A DNA stretch of 64,000 bases from Williamsia sp. DF01-3 (lineage in GTDB: Bacteria; Actinomycetota; Actinomycetes; Mycobacteriales; Mycobacteriaceae): positions 1,736,001 through 1,800,000 of the forward strand of contig NZ_JALKFS010000005.1 of NCBI RefSeq assembly GCF_023051145.1, read 5' to 3'. Shown piece by piece: positions 45,993 through 57,024 of this stretch. The position numbers were made by a program, and so were the translations under genes. The notes under the pieces are model-generated. The model saw only the letters and a list, made by a program, of their open reading frames with translations. It searched no databases and was not told the DNA's origin. Within the stretch, counting starts at the first letter, position 1, and every line of letters starts with the position of its first letter.

Positions 45993-47012
45993 ATGTCGAG
46001 ATACGTGATCGTCGGAGCCGGGGCAGTCGGAGCCAGCTTCGCTGCCGCCTTGAGTGACCGCGCCGATGTCGTGGTGGTGGCCCGAGGCACGAACCTCGAC
46101 CATCTGCGCGACAACCCGCTGACCTTCCGCACCTCTGCGGGCACCCGAAGTGTTCGACTCGACACCGTCGCGATCGACGAACTGCAGTTGCGCAGCGGTG
46201 ATGTGCTGCTGCTGGCCGTCAAGACCCAGCACGTGGGCGACGTCGCGGAAACTCTGGCGTGGAAGCCCGTTCACTCACCGGCCGGTGAGGTGGTCGGATC
46301 GGCCGCGGAGACGCTGCCGGTGGTGACCTTGCAGAACGGTCTCGACGCCGAGCGAGCCGTGGCGCGATGGTTCGCGCACATCATCGGTGCCACGGTCCTG
46401 ATCGCGGCGCGCTACACCGAGGTCGGCGAAGTGAGGGTCGGGGGCAGGCCCAGCCTGGGCGGCGTTCACCTGGGGGAGCCCTATCGCTCCACCGACATCG
46501 GTGCCGACGCCGCTCGGGGGTTCGCCGCAGATCTGCGGGCGGTGAACATCGACGTCTCGGAGACCGCCGACATCACCAAGATCAAGGCAACCAAGATTCT
46601 CCACAGTGTGAAGAACGGCCTCGAGGTGCTGGCGGGTGACGAGTCCGATCGGGTCCGGATCGGGGCAGCACTCGAGGCAGAGGCGCGCAGGGTGCTCACC
46701 GCAGCGGGAATCCAGTACGGAGCCACCCGCGACCTGGTCATCAACGCCGAACAGACCAGCTTCGATCCCGACATCGACGTGGTCGCGGGGCAGCAGTCCA
46801 CCTGGCAGAGTTTCGCGCGCGGTGCGGGCTCGCACGAGGTGGACCACCTCAACGGCGAGATTGCACTGCTCGCCCGATTGCACGGCGTGGACGCTCCCCT
46901 GAACACCAGATTGCAGGCGCTGCTGGGTACGGCATCGGAGCGAGGCGGTGGAACCGATCTGGCGGGTATCGACTTCCTGGTCGAACTCGCGGCGGCGTCG
47001 CCCGCACGCTGA
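45993..47012 (+). CDS. Ketopantoate reductase (PanE/ApbA) family protein
   Basis: A 339-aa NADPH-dependent reductase. The N-terminal Rossmann motif is YVIVGAGAVGASFAAAL, followed by LLLAVKTQHV; the catalytic Lys is expected in TKIKATKILHSVKNGLEV and the C-terminal helical domain has HEVDHLNGEIALLARLHGV with the substrate Glu. Housekeeping PanE makes pantoate for CoA; the adjacent oxidase genes suggest either PanE or a paralogue acting on another 2-oxoacid. It is slightly longer than the typical ~300 aa. Confidence 0.82.
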   Translation: MSRYVIVGAGAVGASFAAALSDRADVVVVARGTNLDHLRDNPLTFRTSAGTRSVRLDTVAIDELQLRSGDVLLLAVKTQHVGDVAETLAWKPVHSPAGEVVGSAAETLPVVTLQNGLDAERAVARWFAHIIGATVLIAARYTEVGEVRVGGRPSLGGVHLGEPYRSTDIGADAARGFAADLRAVNIDVSETADITKIKATKILHSVKNGLEVLAGDESDRVRIGAALEAEARRVLTAAGIQYGATRDLVINAEQTSFDPDIDVVAGQQSTWQSFARGAGSHEVDHLNGEIALLARLHGVDAPLNTRLQALLGTASERGGGTDLAGIDFLVELAAASPAR

Positions 47013-47032
47013 CTCCTCCGAACCTTCGGCAC

Positions 47033-47038
47033 TATCGT
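47033..47038 (+). promoter_or_regulatory. -10 box for the DadA-like oxidase gene
   Basis: TATCGT ends seven bases before GTG 47046 and overlaps the more upstream GTG at 47037, which rules that one out as the start. Confidence 0.6.
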
Positions 47039-47045
47039 GGACGAG

Positions 47046-48143
47046 GTGCAACCGACCTCAGACGTAGCTGTCATCGGAGCGGGCATTGTGGGCCTGTCCA
47101 CAGCGTACGCACTCCAGCGCAGCGGTCTGTCCGTCACCGTGTACGACAGCGGCCCGCCGGGTGGCGGCCAATCGGTGGGCGCATCACGACTTTTCCGGCA
47201 CGCGCATGACGATCCACGCATGGTGGATCTCGCGGTCGAGGCGCGGACGCTCTGGGACCGCTGGTCCGCTGATCTCGGCACCGAGCTCATCTCGGCAGAC
47301 GGGTCGATCGCACTCGGAGAGGTCGCAGCCGGCCGGGTCGACACGCTGCGGTCGCGTCCGGGCATCCCGGTACGGCATCTGTCCGGAGACGAATTGCGTT
47401 CGCTGATGCCCATTCTCGCGCCGTATGACGGCCCCGCCGTGTTCGACGAACGTGCGGGTGCGATCCGCACCCAGGCCGCCATCGGTGCACTGGCGAACAG
47501 CTTGGCCACACCCGTTGTCACAGACCACGTTCTGGCGGTGCGTCCGCTGGGTGAAGCCGGGGTCGAAGTACGCGCCGGCTCGAACGCGAGTGTCCACAGT
47601 GACGTGGTGGTGTGCGCCGGCCGCGGCACCGTCCAGTTGGCAGCCGGTATCGGACTCTCGCTGCCGGTGACGGTGAAGGCGCATGCCCGGGCGTCGTTCC
47701 GGGTGCGTGACGACACCCTTGCGGCCCTGCCGAATCTGCAAGATGGCAGTGGTGTGTTCGAGGAGGCCGGTATCTACGCGGCGGCGCACCCTGATCGGTC
47801 GGCGTTCGGACTGGGCATTGCGCGTGAGGTGGAAACGAGTGGGCCCGGTGGCGTGGCTGATCCGGATGCCTTGGCAGAGCTCATCGACCGCGCCGCGGTC
47901 TATGTGGCGAGGGCGCTCCCGGGCCTTGACCCGAAGCCGTTGCAGCCCATCAGTTGCTGGATCACCACCTTGCCCTGGGGTGATGACGGCGTTGCCATCT
48001 GGCAGGCCGATCACATCTTTGTCCTGGCCGGTCACAATCTCTTCAAACACGCGCCGGTGTTGGGTGAGACCCTGGCGCAGTCGGTGACGGCCGGTTCGGT
48101 GCCCGAGTTGTTCCGTCCGGAGTCGATGCTGGGCGGCGGCTGA
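47046..48143 (+). CDS. FAD-dependent amino-acid/sarcosine oxidase-like (DAO family)
   Basis: A 365-aa flavoprotein with VAVIGAGIVGLSTAYALQRSG at its N-terminus (FAD), QSVGASRLFRHAHDDPRM, and the DAO C-terminal block ending HIFVLAGHNLFKHAPVLGETLAQ. Relatives include monomeric sarcosine oxidase and N-methyltryptophan oxidase, which demethylate secondary amines giving peroxide. The start is set to GTG 47046 by the -10 box. FadD36-like gene follows after 29 bases. Substrate unknown. Confidence 0.8.
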   Translation: MQPTSDVAVIGAGIVGLSTAYALQRSGLSVTVYDSGPPGGGQSVGASRLFRHAHDDPRMVDLAVEARTLWDRWSADLGTELISADGSIALGEVAAGRVDTLRSRPGIPVRHLSGDELRSLMPILAPYDGPAVFDERAGAIRTQAAIGALANSLATPVVTDHVLAVRPLGEAGVEVRAGSNASVHSDVVVCAGRGTVQLAAGIGLSLPVTVKAHARASFRVRDDTLAALPNLQDGSGVFEEAGIYAAAHPDRSAFGLGIAREVETSGPGGVADPDALAELIDRAAVYVARALPGLDPKPLQPISCWITTLPWGDDGVAIWQADHIFVLAGHNLFKHAPVLGETLAQSVTAGSVPELFRPESMLGGG

Positions 48144-48172
48144 CCACTGGGGCCGCACACCGATGTGACAAG

Positions 48173-49582
48173 GTGAAACCCGTGGTTCTCTTCCCGACGC
48201 TGAATCAGTCTGCTCTCGCCAACGGCGCCGACAAACCTGCGGTGGTGACCGTAGGGGATGTGGTGTTGTCCCGCAGCGACCTCGTCGGTGCCGCGACGTC
48301 GGTCGCCGAACGTATCCGCGGTGCCCGGCGCGTCGCGGTACTCGCCGAACCCACCGCCCAGACGGTGGTCGCCATCGTTGGCGCCCTCATCGCGGGTGTT
48401 GCTGTGGTGCCGGTGCCGCCCGACTCAGGCACGGCCGAGCGTGAGCACATCCTCGCCGACTCCGGTGCGCAGGCGTGGCTGGGGGCCGCGCCCGCTGAAC
48501 CGGGTCTGCCGGTGGTTCCGGTTCGGATGTACGCGCGGTCGTGGCACAGCCATCCGGAGCCGCACCCGGACTCCACGGCCCTGATCATCTACACATCGGG
48601 AACAACAGGCTTGCCCAAAGGTGTGCCGGTGACCCGCCGTGCGATAGCGGCTGGGCTCGACGCCCTCATCGATGCCTGGGCCTGGACTGCGGATGATGTT
48701 CTTGTCCATGGTCTTCCGCTGTTTCACGTGCACGGTCTGGTACTGGGTGTTCTTGGCCCGCTCCGCGTCGGCGGTTCGCTGGTGCACACCGTGAAGCCGA
48801 CCCCCGAGGCCTACGCGGCGGCACACGGATCGATGTATTTCGGGGTCCCCACGGTGTGGGCTCGGATCGCCGCGGACGAGGTCTCGGCGCGAGCGCTCGC
48901 AACGGCCCGGCTCCTGGTGTCCGGGAGTGCCCCGCTTCCGGTCCCGGTGTTCACCACCATCAAAGACCTCACCGGCCACGAGATCGTCGAACGGTATGGC
49001 ATGACCGAAACACTGATCACCGTGAGCACTCGTGCCGACGGCGAGCGGCGACCCGGCTGGGTGGGTACCCCGGTGGCCGGCGTCGAGACGCGCCTGCGCG
49101 ACGACGACGGAGCAGACGTCCAGCACGATGGGGAAAGCATTGGCGCGCTTCAGCTTCGCGGGCCGATGGTGGCGGCCGGATACCTCAACCGGCCCGACGC
49201 CACCGCAGACTCGTGGTTGGAAGACGGGTGGTTTGCCACCGGCGACGTCGCGGTGATCGATGCGGACGGCATGCACCGAATCGTTGGTCGGTCATCCACA
49301 GATCTGATCAAAACCGGCGGCTACCGCGTCGGGGCAGGTGAGATCGAGACCGTGTTGCTGGGGCATCCGAGCGTGCGTGAGGCCGCGGTGATCGGCGTTC
49401 CGGACGATGACCTCGGTCAGCGGATCGTCGCCTGCGTGGTGGGTGAGGGCATCGTGGAGCAAGACCTCATCGACCTGGTTGCGACAGAGCTGTCGAACCA
49501 CAAGCGACCCAGAGAGATTCGGGTGCTCGAGTCGCTGCCACGCAATGCGATGGGCAAGGTGCAGAAGAAGTTGCTGTTGTGA
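48173..49582 (+). CDS. fadD36: Acyl-CoA ligase, FadD36-like
   Basis: A 469-aa adenylate-forming ligase. AMP-binding motifs are ALIIYTSGTTGLPKGVP, VERYGMTETLI, WFATGDVAVI and the C-terminal KTGGYRVGAGEIE with the Lys in GKVQKKLLL. The N-terminal text (VVLSRSDLVGAATSVAERI, AVLAEPTAQTV) closely follows mycobacterial FadD36, a short member of the FadD group. It activates a carboxylic acid to acyl-CoA through an acyl-AMP; the acid is unknown. Start GTG 48173, with GTG 48182 as alternative. Confidence 0.83.
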   Translation: MKPVVLFPTLNQSALANGADKPAVVTVGDVVLSRSDLVGAATSVAERIRGARRVAVLAEPTAQTVVAIVGALIAGVAVVPVPPDSGTAEREHILADSGAQAWLGAAPAEPGLPVVPVRMYARSWHSHPEPHPDSTALIIYTSGTTGLPKGVPVTRRAIAAGLDALIDAWAWTADDVLVHGLPLFHVHGLVLGVLGPLRVGGSLVHTVKPTPEAYAAAHGSMYFGVPTVWARIAADEVSARALATARLLVSGSAPLPVPVFTTIKDLTGHEIVERYGMTETLITVSTRADGERRPGWVGTPVAGVETRLRDDDGADVQHDGESIGALQLRGPMVAAGYLNRPDATADSWLEDGWFATGDVAVIDADGMHRIVGRSSTDLIKTGGYRVGAGEIETVLLGHPSVREAAVIGVPDDDLGQRIVACVVGEGIVEQDLIDLVATELSNHKRPREIRVLESLPRNAMGKVQKKLLL

Positions 49583-49690
49583 TCGCTGCGTAGCGCTTGT
49601 CGTGTGAACGCGGTCCTGTTTGCCGAATCCTGCCCGTCTGGCAGCACCTGCCGTTAGCGTGGTTGCACGGCGACGACGAGGAGGTTCCCT

Positions 49691-50071
49691 GTGCACGCAT
49701 TCCGTGCTGCAGTCGAGGCGAAGAACATCGACGACATCGAGTCACTGCTGTCCGAATCGGTCACCTTTCACAGTCCGGTGGCGTTTCATCCCTACGAAGG
49801 GCGCGAGACGGTGGCCGCCATCTTGCGCACCGCGTTCGAGACGTTCGAGGACTTCGAATACATCCGTGAGCTGGACTCACCGCTTGATGGCTACACCGGC
49901 CTGGTGTTCAAGGCGAAGGTCGACGGCCTCGACGTCCACGGGTGCGACTTCATCCACGAGAACCCCGACCGCGAGATAGACGAGTTCACGGTGATGCTGC
50001 GTCCGATGAAGGCCACGCACGCGTTCGCCGACAAGATGGGCGAGAAGTTGGAAGCGGTGCTCGGCAGCTGA
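49691..50071 (+). CDS. NTF2-like/SnoaL-fold small protein
   Basis: A 126-aa single-domain alpha+beta cone protein (AVEAKNIDDIESLLSESVTFHSPVAF is its opening, here split as NIDDIESLLSE and FHSPVAF; later FIHENPDREIDEFTVMLRP). Family members range from ketosteroid-isomerase-like enzymes to binding proteins; no specific function is assigned. GGAGG lies upstream of the GTG. Its stop abuts the stop of the convergent OYE gene (TGATCA). Confidence 0.8.
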   Translation: MHAFRAAVEAKNIDDIESLLSESVTFHSPVAFHPYEGRETVAAILRTAFETFEDFEYIRELDSPLDGYTGLVFKAKVDGLDVHGCDFIHENPDREIDEFTVMLRPMKATHAFADKMGEKLEAVLGS

Positions 50072-52146
<2,075 letters not shown>

Positions 52147-52150
52147 GTCT

Positions 52151-52603
52151 TCAGATGTTTCCGTCAGCGGCAGTCAGAGGCAACGGCTCGTTTGCACTGT
52201 CGAGGTGTTCGACTGTGGAGAAGACCAGGTCGGTGTCGCCGATGTTCTCGATGTCGTGGAGCAGGAACTCGCCCTCGGCGAAGTGGAAGTGCCGGGTTTC
52301 GCCTGCGGAGTACGAGACCTCGCGCACCGTACCGTCGTGGGTGTGCTGACGGCTTCGGCCGGCATTGATGGCCGTCCAGAAGTAATCGAGTACGTGCCGG
52401 TGCGCGTGCCAGCGTTCGCCCGGCGCGAGTCGGATCTCCCAGACCCGCACGCGGTCGTTCTCGCTGAGAAGCCGTGAGCCCACGTTGCCGTCGTGGGCGT
52501 TCTCGGCGAACTCGGTCTTGAGCCATTCGGGCCAGCCCTGGAAGTCTGTGGCCACGAGGTCGCCGGCCAGCGGCAGGTCGTTCAGAAAGCTGTTCTCGGT
52601 CAT
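52151..52603 (-). CDS. Cupin-domain protein of the catabolic cluster
   Basis: A 150-aa single-domain cupin. The first motif is APGERWHAHRHVLDYFWTAI (G-x5-HxH type), with the second around ETRHFHFAEGEFLLHDIEN. Metal-binding His residues are present, so it could be a dioxygenase, isomerase or ligand-binding accessory protein. It lies between the monooxygenase and the amidohydrolase genes on the same strand, which suggests one step in ring degradation. Confidence 0.78.
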   Translation of the reverse strand: MTENSFLNDLPLAGDLVATDFQGWPEWLKTEFAENAHDGNVGSRLLSENDRVRVWEIRLAPGERWHAHRHVLDYFWTAINAGRSRQHTHDGTVREVSYSAGETRHFHFAEGEFLLHDIENIGDTDLVFSTVEHLDSANEPLPLTAADGNI

Positions 52604-52645
52604 GGTGTTTGCTCTTTCGAAGATGGTGACGGGTGGTTGTCTGCG

Positions 52646-53836
52646 TTACCGGCCTGGGCCGTAGAGGCCGAACCGGAGGTCGGGGTCGCCGGGAACCCAG
52701 CTGTTGAGGAATTGGGAGCGCTCACCCATGTCGATGACCCGCCGCAGCAGTGACTCACTGAGCTCGAGTTGACCGGGTTCCCACTTGCGCAGTGCCGTGG
52801 CGATGTCGCCGTCGGCCGACTCGAGTGCAGCGGCCAGTGCCCAGGCGTCGGCAGCAGCTTTGGCCGTGCCGGCCGCGGCGTGCGGCCGGGCGCTGCATGC
52901 GGCGTCGCCGACCAGGGCCACGCGGCCCTGCGCCATCCGTGACGAGCGGGCGTCCGACACCACCTGCAGGTACGGCTGTTCGGTGGAGGTGACCACCTCG
53001 GCCGCGGCCGGTGCCAACATTCGGGCGGCGGTATCGCGCATCTCGTCGACGTAACGGTCTTGGACCTGGCCCGGATGGATGGACACCGATCCGCTGAAAC
53101 CGCGCTTGTCGACCAGCATTTCGCTCAGTTCGGGTCCAGGTGCGACGTTGCGGTACCAGACGTAGTTCATCAACCGGTGCTGTCGCTCGACGCCCTCCTC
53201 ACCGGGTATCGGGTAGAGGGTGATGTGTGAATTGGGGATCACGCAGTAGCTGATCGCGTCGTGCATCAGGTCTTGAGTGGGTCCGGACAGCGACGCCAGC
53301 AGAACGGTGCCCCGCCAGCCGACGTAGCCCGAATAGTGCAGCGAGGACTCGGGATCGAAGCGTTCGCGGGCCAACGAGGTGATGCCGTCGGCGAAGACCA
53401 CCAGATCAGCCGTTCCGACCCGTCCACTGACGAACCGAACTGTGACACTGTTGTCGGATTGGTCGAAGCCACAGGCCAACTCGCCGAGGTGGTAGTGGTC
53501 GGTGCCGAAGTCGGCGAGCAATGCCCGGTAGAACGTCCCCCACGATGTGTAGGTCCATGTTCGGTCTTCGCTGTAGACCACGTCGTTGCCATCGCCGAGA
53601 TACTGGACCTTGGACGTGGAGGTGCTCAATGCGGTGGGTTGCTGATCGCTCCGTTCGGTGAACCAGCGCATGGTGTCGGGTTGCAAGACGATTCCACTGC
53701 CCCGTCCGTCGAGGGCGGATGCGGTGCGCTCGTAGACGTCGACGGTGAATCCGAGGTCGCGCAGGAGCAGGGCGGTGGTGAGGCCACCGATGGATCCTCC
53801 GATGACGATTGCGGTGGCGTTGCGGTAACTACTCAT
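52646..53836 (-). CDS. FAD-dependent aromatic hydroxylase, 2,6-dihydroxypyridine 3-monooxygenase-like
   Basis: A 396-aa group A flavin monooxygenase. FAD motif VIGGSIGGLTTALLLRDLGF (residues ~11-30), GSGIVLQPDTMRWF, the DG-type motif around VFADGITSLAR, and ALVGDAACSARPHAAAGTAK. Blocks such as YSGYVGWRGTV, LYPIPGEEG and PGDPDLRFGLYGPG align in order with Arthrobacter nicotine-pathway DHP-hydroxylase as I recall it, better than with salicylate hydroxylases. It overlaps the transporter gene by four bases. Substrate is inferred, not shown. Confidence 0.82.
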   Translation of the reverse strand: MSSYRNATAIVIGGSIGGLTTALLLRDLGFTVDVYERTASALDGRGSGIVLQPDTMRWFTERSDQQPTALSTSTSKVQYLGDGNDVVYSEDRTWTYTSWGTFYRALLADFGTDHYHLGELACGFDQSDNSVTVRFVSGRVGTADLVVFADGITSLARERFDPESSLHYSGYVGWRGTVLLASLSGPTQDLMHDAISYCVIPNSHITLYPIPGEEGVERQHRLMNYVWYRNVAPGPELSEMLVDKRGFSGSVSIHPGQVQDRYVDEMRDTAARMLAPAAAEVVTSTEQPYLQVVSDARSSRMAQGRVALVGDAACSARPHAAAGTAKAAADAWALAAALESADGDIATALRKWEPGQLELSESLLRRVIDMGERSQFLNSWVPGDPDLRFGLYGPGR

Positions 53837-55242
53837 GAGTGGCTGTCCTCTCGGGTCAGGGCCGGCCGGGGTGGATCGGTGTGGGGAGGTTCAGTGGTGG
53901 CCGAGGTATCGGTGGGCATCGCCTTGCCGCGGGTTTCCGGAGCGAAGAGCAAGCCGATGGCCGCGATGAGCCCGACGGCGGCGATCGTCGCGGTTGCCAG
54001 GCCGAGGTTGCCGCTGAACCAGGAAGTGGCGATGACTCCTGCGATGAGGGGTCCCGACGCCGTGATTATCCGGCCGACGCTGTTGCTCAGCGCCAGGGCG
54101 GTGGCGCGAACGGTGGGTGGGAACAGTTCGGGACCGTAGATGAATGTTCCGGACAGGGCGCCGAACAACCCGAAGCCCAGGATGGGCATGGCGACAACGT
54201 ATTCGGTGTATGAGTGGCCGAAGGGGAACACGTAGGCGATGGCTGCAGCCGAGACGATGAAGCTCAACGCAAATGTCTTGCGGCGGCCCAGTGCATCGGC
54301 GAGAAAGCCCCAGGATGCGTACCCGATGATGCCGCCGGCGTTGAAGAGCATCGAGGCGACGGCGACACGGTGGTCAGCCAGAGAATCGGGGAGTGAGCTG
54401 TCCTCGGTCATGTTCCGGATGATCTGCGGGTACCAGGTGGACACACTCCAGAAGGCGATCAGCGATCCGGTGGCCAGCGCGGTGCAGACCAGGGTGGGTT
54501 TGAGGAGCGGAGGTGCGAACAGTCTGCGGAGCACGAAGCTGTCTTCGTGGGTGGCCTGCCCGCGCGCTTTCCGCTCTTTGCGTGCCTGGATGCCGGCTTC
54601 GATCTCGGGGGGTTCGGGAACGTAGCGGCGGATGAACCAGACCAGTAGTGCGGGAATGACGGCCAGTCCCATCATGAATCGCCAACCCAGGCTGCCCCAG
54701 AGCGCGTAGACCGCGGATGCGATGAAGAAGCCACCGGCGTACCCGGACATCATCACGCCGCCGGCGCGAGCCCGGTGTCGGTTGCGCCAGGTTTCGGCGA
54801 TGAGAGCGGCGCCCACCGGTGCCTCGACACCGGAGCCGAGGCCCGCGATGAATCGCAGGATGCCCAGTTGCCACCAGGTGTCGGCGAAGGCGGCCGCGGC
54901 GGTGAACACCGCATAGGTGAGGATGCCCAGCGAAAGTACCCGGGTGCGGCCGAAATAGTCGGCGAGTATGCCGAAGAGGATGGCGCCGAGTGCCCATCCG
55001 ACCAGGAACAGCGCAACGGTCAGACCGCCGTAGAAGCCGATGGCACTCGAGTCGGCGGCGATGTCGCTGTGCGGGAGCAGTTCCCGCATCGCGGGGCCCA
55101 AGACGAGGACGTAGAGACTGCCGGCGAAGCCGTCGAGTCCCCATCCGAGTGTGGTTCCGACAAGGACCAGCCATTGCATTCGGCTGATCTCGGTGCGCCA
55201 GCTCGGTCGGACCGGGTCGGGGGTGGTGTGTGGCGTCATCAT
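53833..55242 (-). CDS. MFS transporter, aromatic acid/sugar-type
   Basis: A 469-aa permease with twelve helices. MFS loop motifs are ILADYFGRTRVLSLG (2-3 loop) and LADALGRRKTFALSF (8-9 loop); GWGLDGFAGSLYVLVLGPA in helix 1 resembles the aromatic acid:H+ symporter group. A long central loop (IEAGIQARKERKARGQ) is cytoplasmic. The start ATG 55242 has AAAGGAG upstream; a frame extended to 55317 is unsupported. It probably imports the ring compound degraded by its neighbours. Confidence 0.85.
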   Translation of the reverse strand: MMTPHTTPDPVRPSWRTEISRMQWLVLVGTTLGWGLDGFAGSLYVLVLGPAMRELLPHSDIAADSSAIGFYGGLTVALFLVGWALGAILFGILADYFGRTRVLSLGILTYAVFTAAAAFADTWWQLGILRFIAGLGSGVEAPVGAALIAETWRNRHRARAGGVMMSGYAGGFFIASAVYALWGSLGWRFMMGLAVIPALLVWFIRRYVPEPPEIEAGIQARKERKARGQATHEDSFVLRRLFAPPLLKPTLVCTALATGSLIAFWSVSTWYPQIIRNMTEDSSLPDSLADHRVAVASMLFNAGGIIGYASWGFLADALGRRKTFALSFIVSAAAIAYVFPFGHSYTEYVVAMPILGFGLFGALSGTFIYGPELFPPTVRATALALSNSVGRIITASGPLIAGVIATSWFSGNLGLATATIAAVGLIAAIGLLFAPETRGKAMPTDTSATTEPPHTDPPRPALTREDSHS

Positions 55243-55353
55243 CGACGCTCCTTTCGGGTTCGGGTGGGCAGCGTTCAGCGCTGCAGCACCCACGTGCAAC
55301 AGGAGAAGTGTTGGCACCGAGACAAATCGCTGAGTCCCGGGCCGGCCGTTCGA

Positions 55354-56844
55354 CTAGTTGAGGCGCTGTTGCTCGGTGTCGCCGTACCAGTCGACGTGGT
55401 CGTCGGCGGTGCGCACGACAACCGTTTTGATCCAAGAGAAGTCGTCAAACGATTCGGTGCCAGCGTCCTTGCCGGTGCCCGATTCCTTCACGCCGCCCCA
55501 GGGGAGCGACGGTTCGAGCCGGTGGTGGTCGTTCACCCACACCATTCCGGCGACGATGCGGCTTGCCACCCGGTGTCCACGAGCGATGTCTCGGGTCCAG
55601 ACGCCTGCGCCGAGGCCGTAACGGTTGTTGTTGGCCATCGAGATTGCTTCGGCTTCGTCATCGAAGGGGACCACCACGGCGACGGGTCCGAAGATCTCTT
55701 GTTGTGCCACAGTCATCTCCATCGTGGCGTCGGCCAGGACGGTGGGCTGCAGGAAGTAGCCGTGCTGAAGGTCGGCGGTGAGGTCGGGGACTGATCCGCC
55801 GGCCGCCACGCGGGCGCCCTCTTCGATTCCGGTGGCGAGCAGTGCGGTGACCTTGCCGCGTTGCATCTCGCTGATGAGTGGGCCCATCTGGGTGGCCGGG
55901 TCGGTGGGGTCGCCGATGCGGATGGCGGTTGCACGAGCGCTCAACGCGGCGACGAAGTCGTCATAGATCCCGCGCTGGACGAGGAAGCGTGACCCTGCGA
56001 CACAGGATTGCCCGGCAGCGACGAATGCGGAGAAGGCCGCGCCTTCGGCCGCGACCACCGGGTCGACGTCGTCGAACACCAACACAGGGGTCTTGCCGCC
56101 CAATTCTGCTGTTACGCGGGCGAATCGGGAGGCGGTTGCCATTGCGGCCGCTCGGCCGGCCTCGGTGCCTCCGGTGAGGGTGATCTTGGCGACGTCGGGA
56201 TGGTTGGTGAGCCGGATGCCCGCTTCGCGGCCGCCGGTGACCACGGTGACCACCCCGTCCGGTACGCCGGCATCGGCGAGGATCCGGACCAGGGCCAACG
56301 TCGTCAATGGTGTGAGCTCAGATGGCTTGACCACCACCGTGTTGCCGTTGGCCAGTGCTGCGGACAGGCTGCGCGCCAGGATCAGCATCGGATGGTTGAA
56401 CGGGGTGATGATGCCGCACACACCGAGCGGGGTTCGCTCCTGGTAGGTCAGATAGGGTCCGTCGCTGGGCAAGACTGCATTGCGTTGCGCGCTGAGCAAG
56501 CCCGCGTTGTAACGAAACCACTCCGGCACCCGCGACAGCTGGGCGCGGGTCTCGGTGACCGGGCGACCGTTGTTCACCGTCTCGAGCCGAAAGAGGTTCT
56601 CGGAGGCTGCCTCGATCGCGTCGGCGCAACGCAGCAGTAGCCGGGCGCGTTCACTGCGCACCATCGTGGCCCACGGTCCGGACTCGAACGCCTTCAGTGC
56701 AGAGCGAACGGCGGCGTCGACCTCCGCGGCACCCTGCTCGGGCAGGATCTCGATCACCTGGCCGGTGGCCGGGTTGATGATCTCGCGTGTCGCTGCCTCG
56801 GTGGGGGCTGCGCCGGCGGGTGAGGTGGGGGCTGTCTGCGTCAT
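55354..56844 (-). CDS. Aldehyde dehydrogenase (NAD-dependent)
   Basis: A 496-aa ALDH. GIITPFNHPMLILARSL and VVVKPSELTPL are the Rossmann and NAD region, TAELGGKTPVLVFDD holds the Glu, FVAAGQSCVAGSRFLV the catalytic Cys (near residue 290), and QQEIFGPVAVVVPFDDEAEA the C-terminal motif. It is the first gene of the catabolic run and would oxidise an aldehyde intermediate such as a semialdehyde. The closing PWGGVKESGTGKDAG is typical of betaine/hydroxymuconate-type ALDHs. Confidence 0.9.
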   Translation of the reverse strand: MTQTAPTSPAGAAPTEAATREIINPATGQVIEILPEQGAAEVDAAVRSALKAFESGPWATMVRSERARLLLRCADAIEAASENLFRLETVNNGRPVTETRAQLSRVPEWFRYNAGLLSAQRNAVLPSDGPYLTYQERTPLGVCGIITPFNHPMLILARSLSAALANGNTVVVKPSELTPLTTLALVRILADAGVPDGVVTVVTGGREAGIRLTNHPDVAKITLTGGTEAGRAAAMATASRFARVTAELGGKTPVLVFDDVDPVVAAEGAAFSAFVAAGQSCVAGSRFLVQRGIYDDFVAALSARATAIRIGDPTDPATQMGPLISEMQRGKVTALLATGIEEGARVAAGGSVPDLTADLQHGYFLQPTVLADATMEMTVAQQEIFGPVAVVVPFDDEAEAISMANNNRYGLGAGVWTRDIARGHRVASRIVAGMVWVNDHHRLEPSLPWGGVKESGTGKDAGTESFDDFSWIKTVVVRTADDHVDWYGDTEQQRLN

Positions 56845-56970
56845 GCCTGATCCTTTGTCTCGACTGATCGTCCGGTCACCGGGTAGTTGCCACTGGTGGC
56901 GGGTTCGTCGGTGAACTGATCTGAGTCTGTCCGTGCAGTGTGATCTGGATCAATGTCGCGGTGGACACCA

Positions 56971-56999
56971 TTTCAATCGATGTATGTCCACTCGGGACA
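56971..56999. promoter_or_regulatory. Overlapping TGTCC/GGACA inverted repeats, candidate operator
   Basis: GTGGACA (56971-56977) and TGTCCAC (56985-56991) form one inverted repeat; TGTCC (56985-56989) and GGACA (56995-56999) form another. A fourth half-site is at 56928-56932. They sit between the ALDH operon and its divergent GAF-PucR regulator. Confidence 0.6.
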
Positions 57000-57024
57000 C
57001 TGCAGGTGGTGGCAATCTGGGGTG

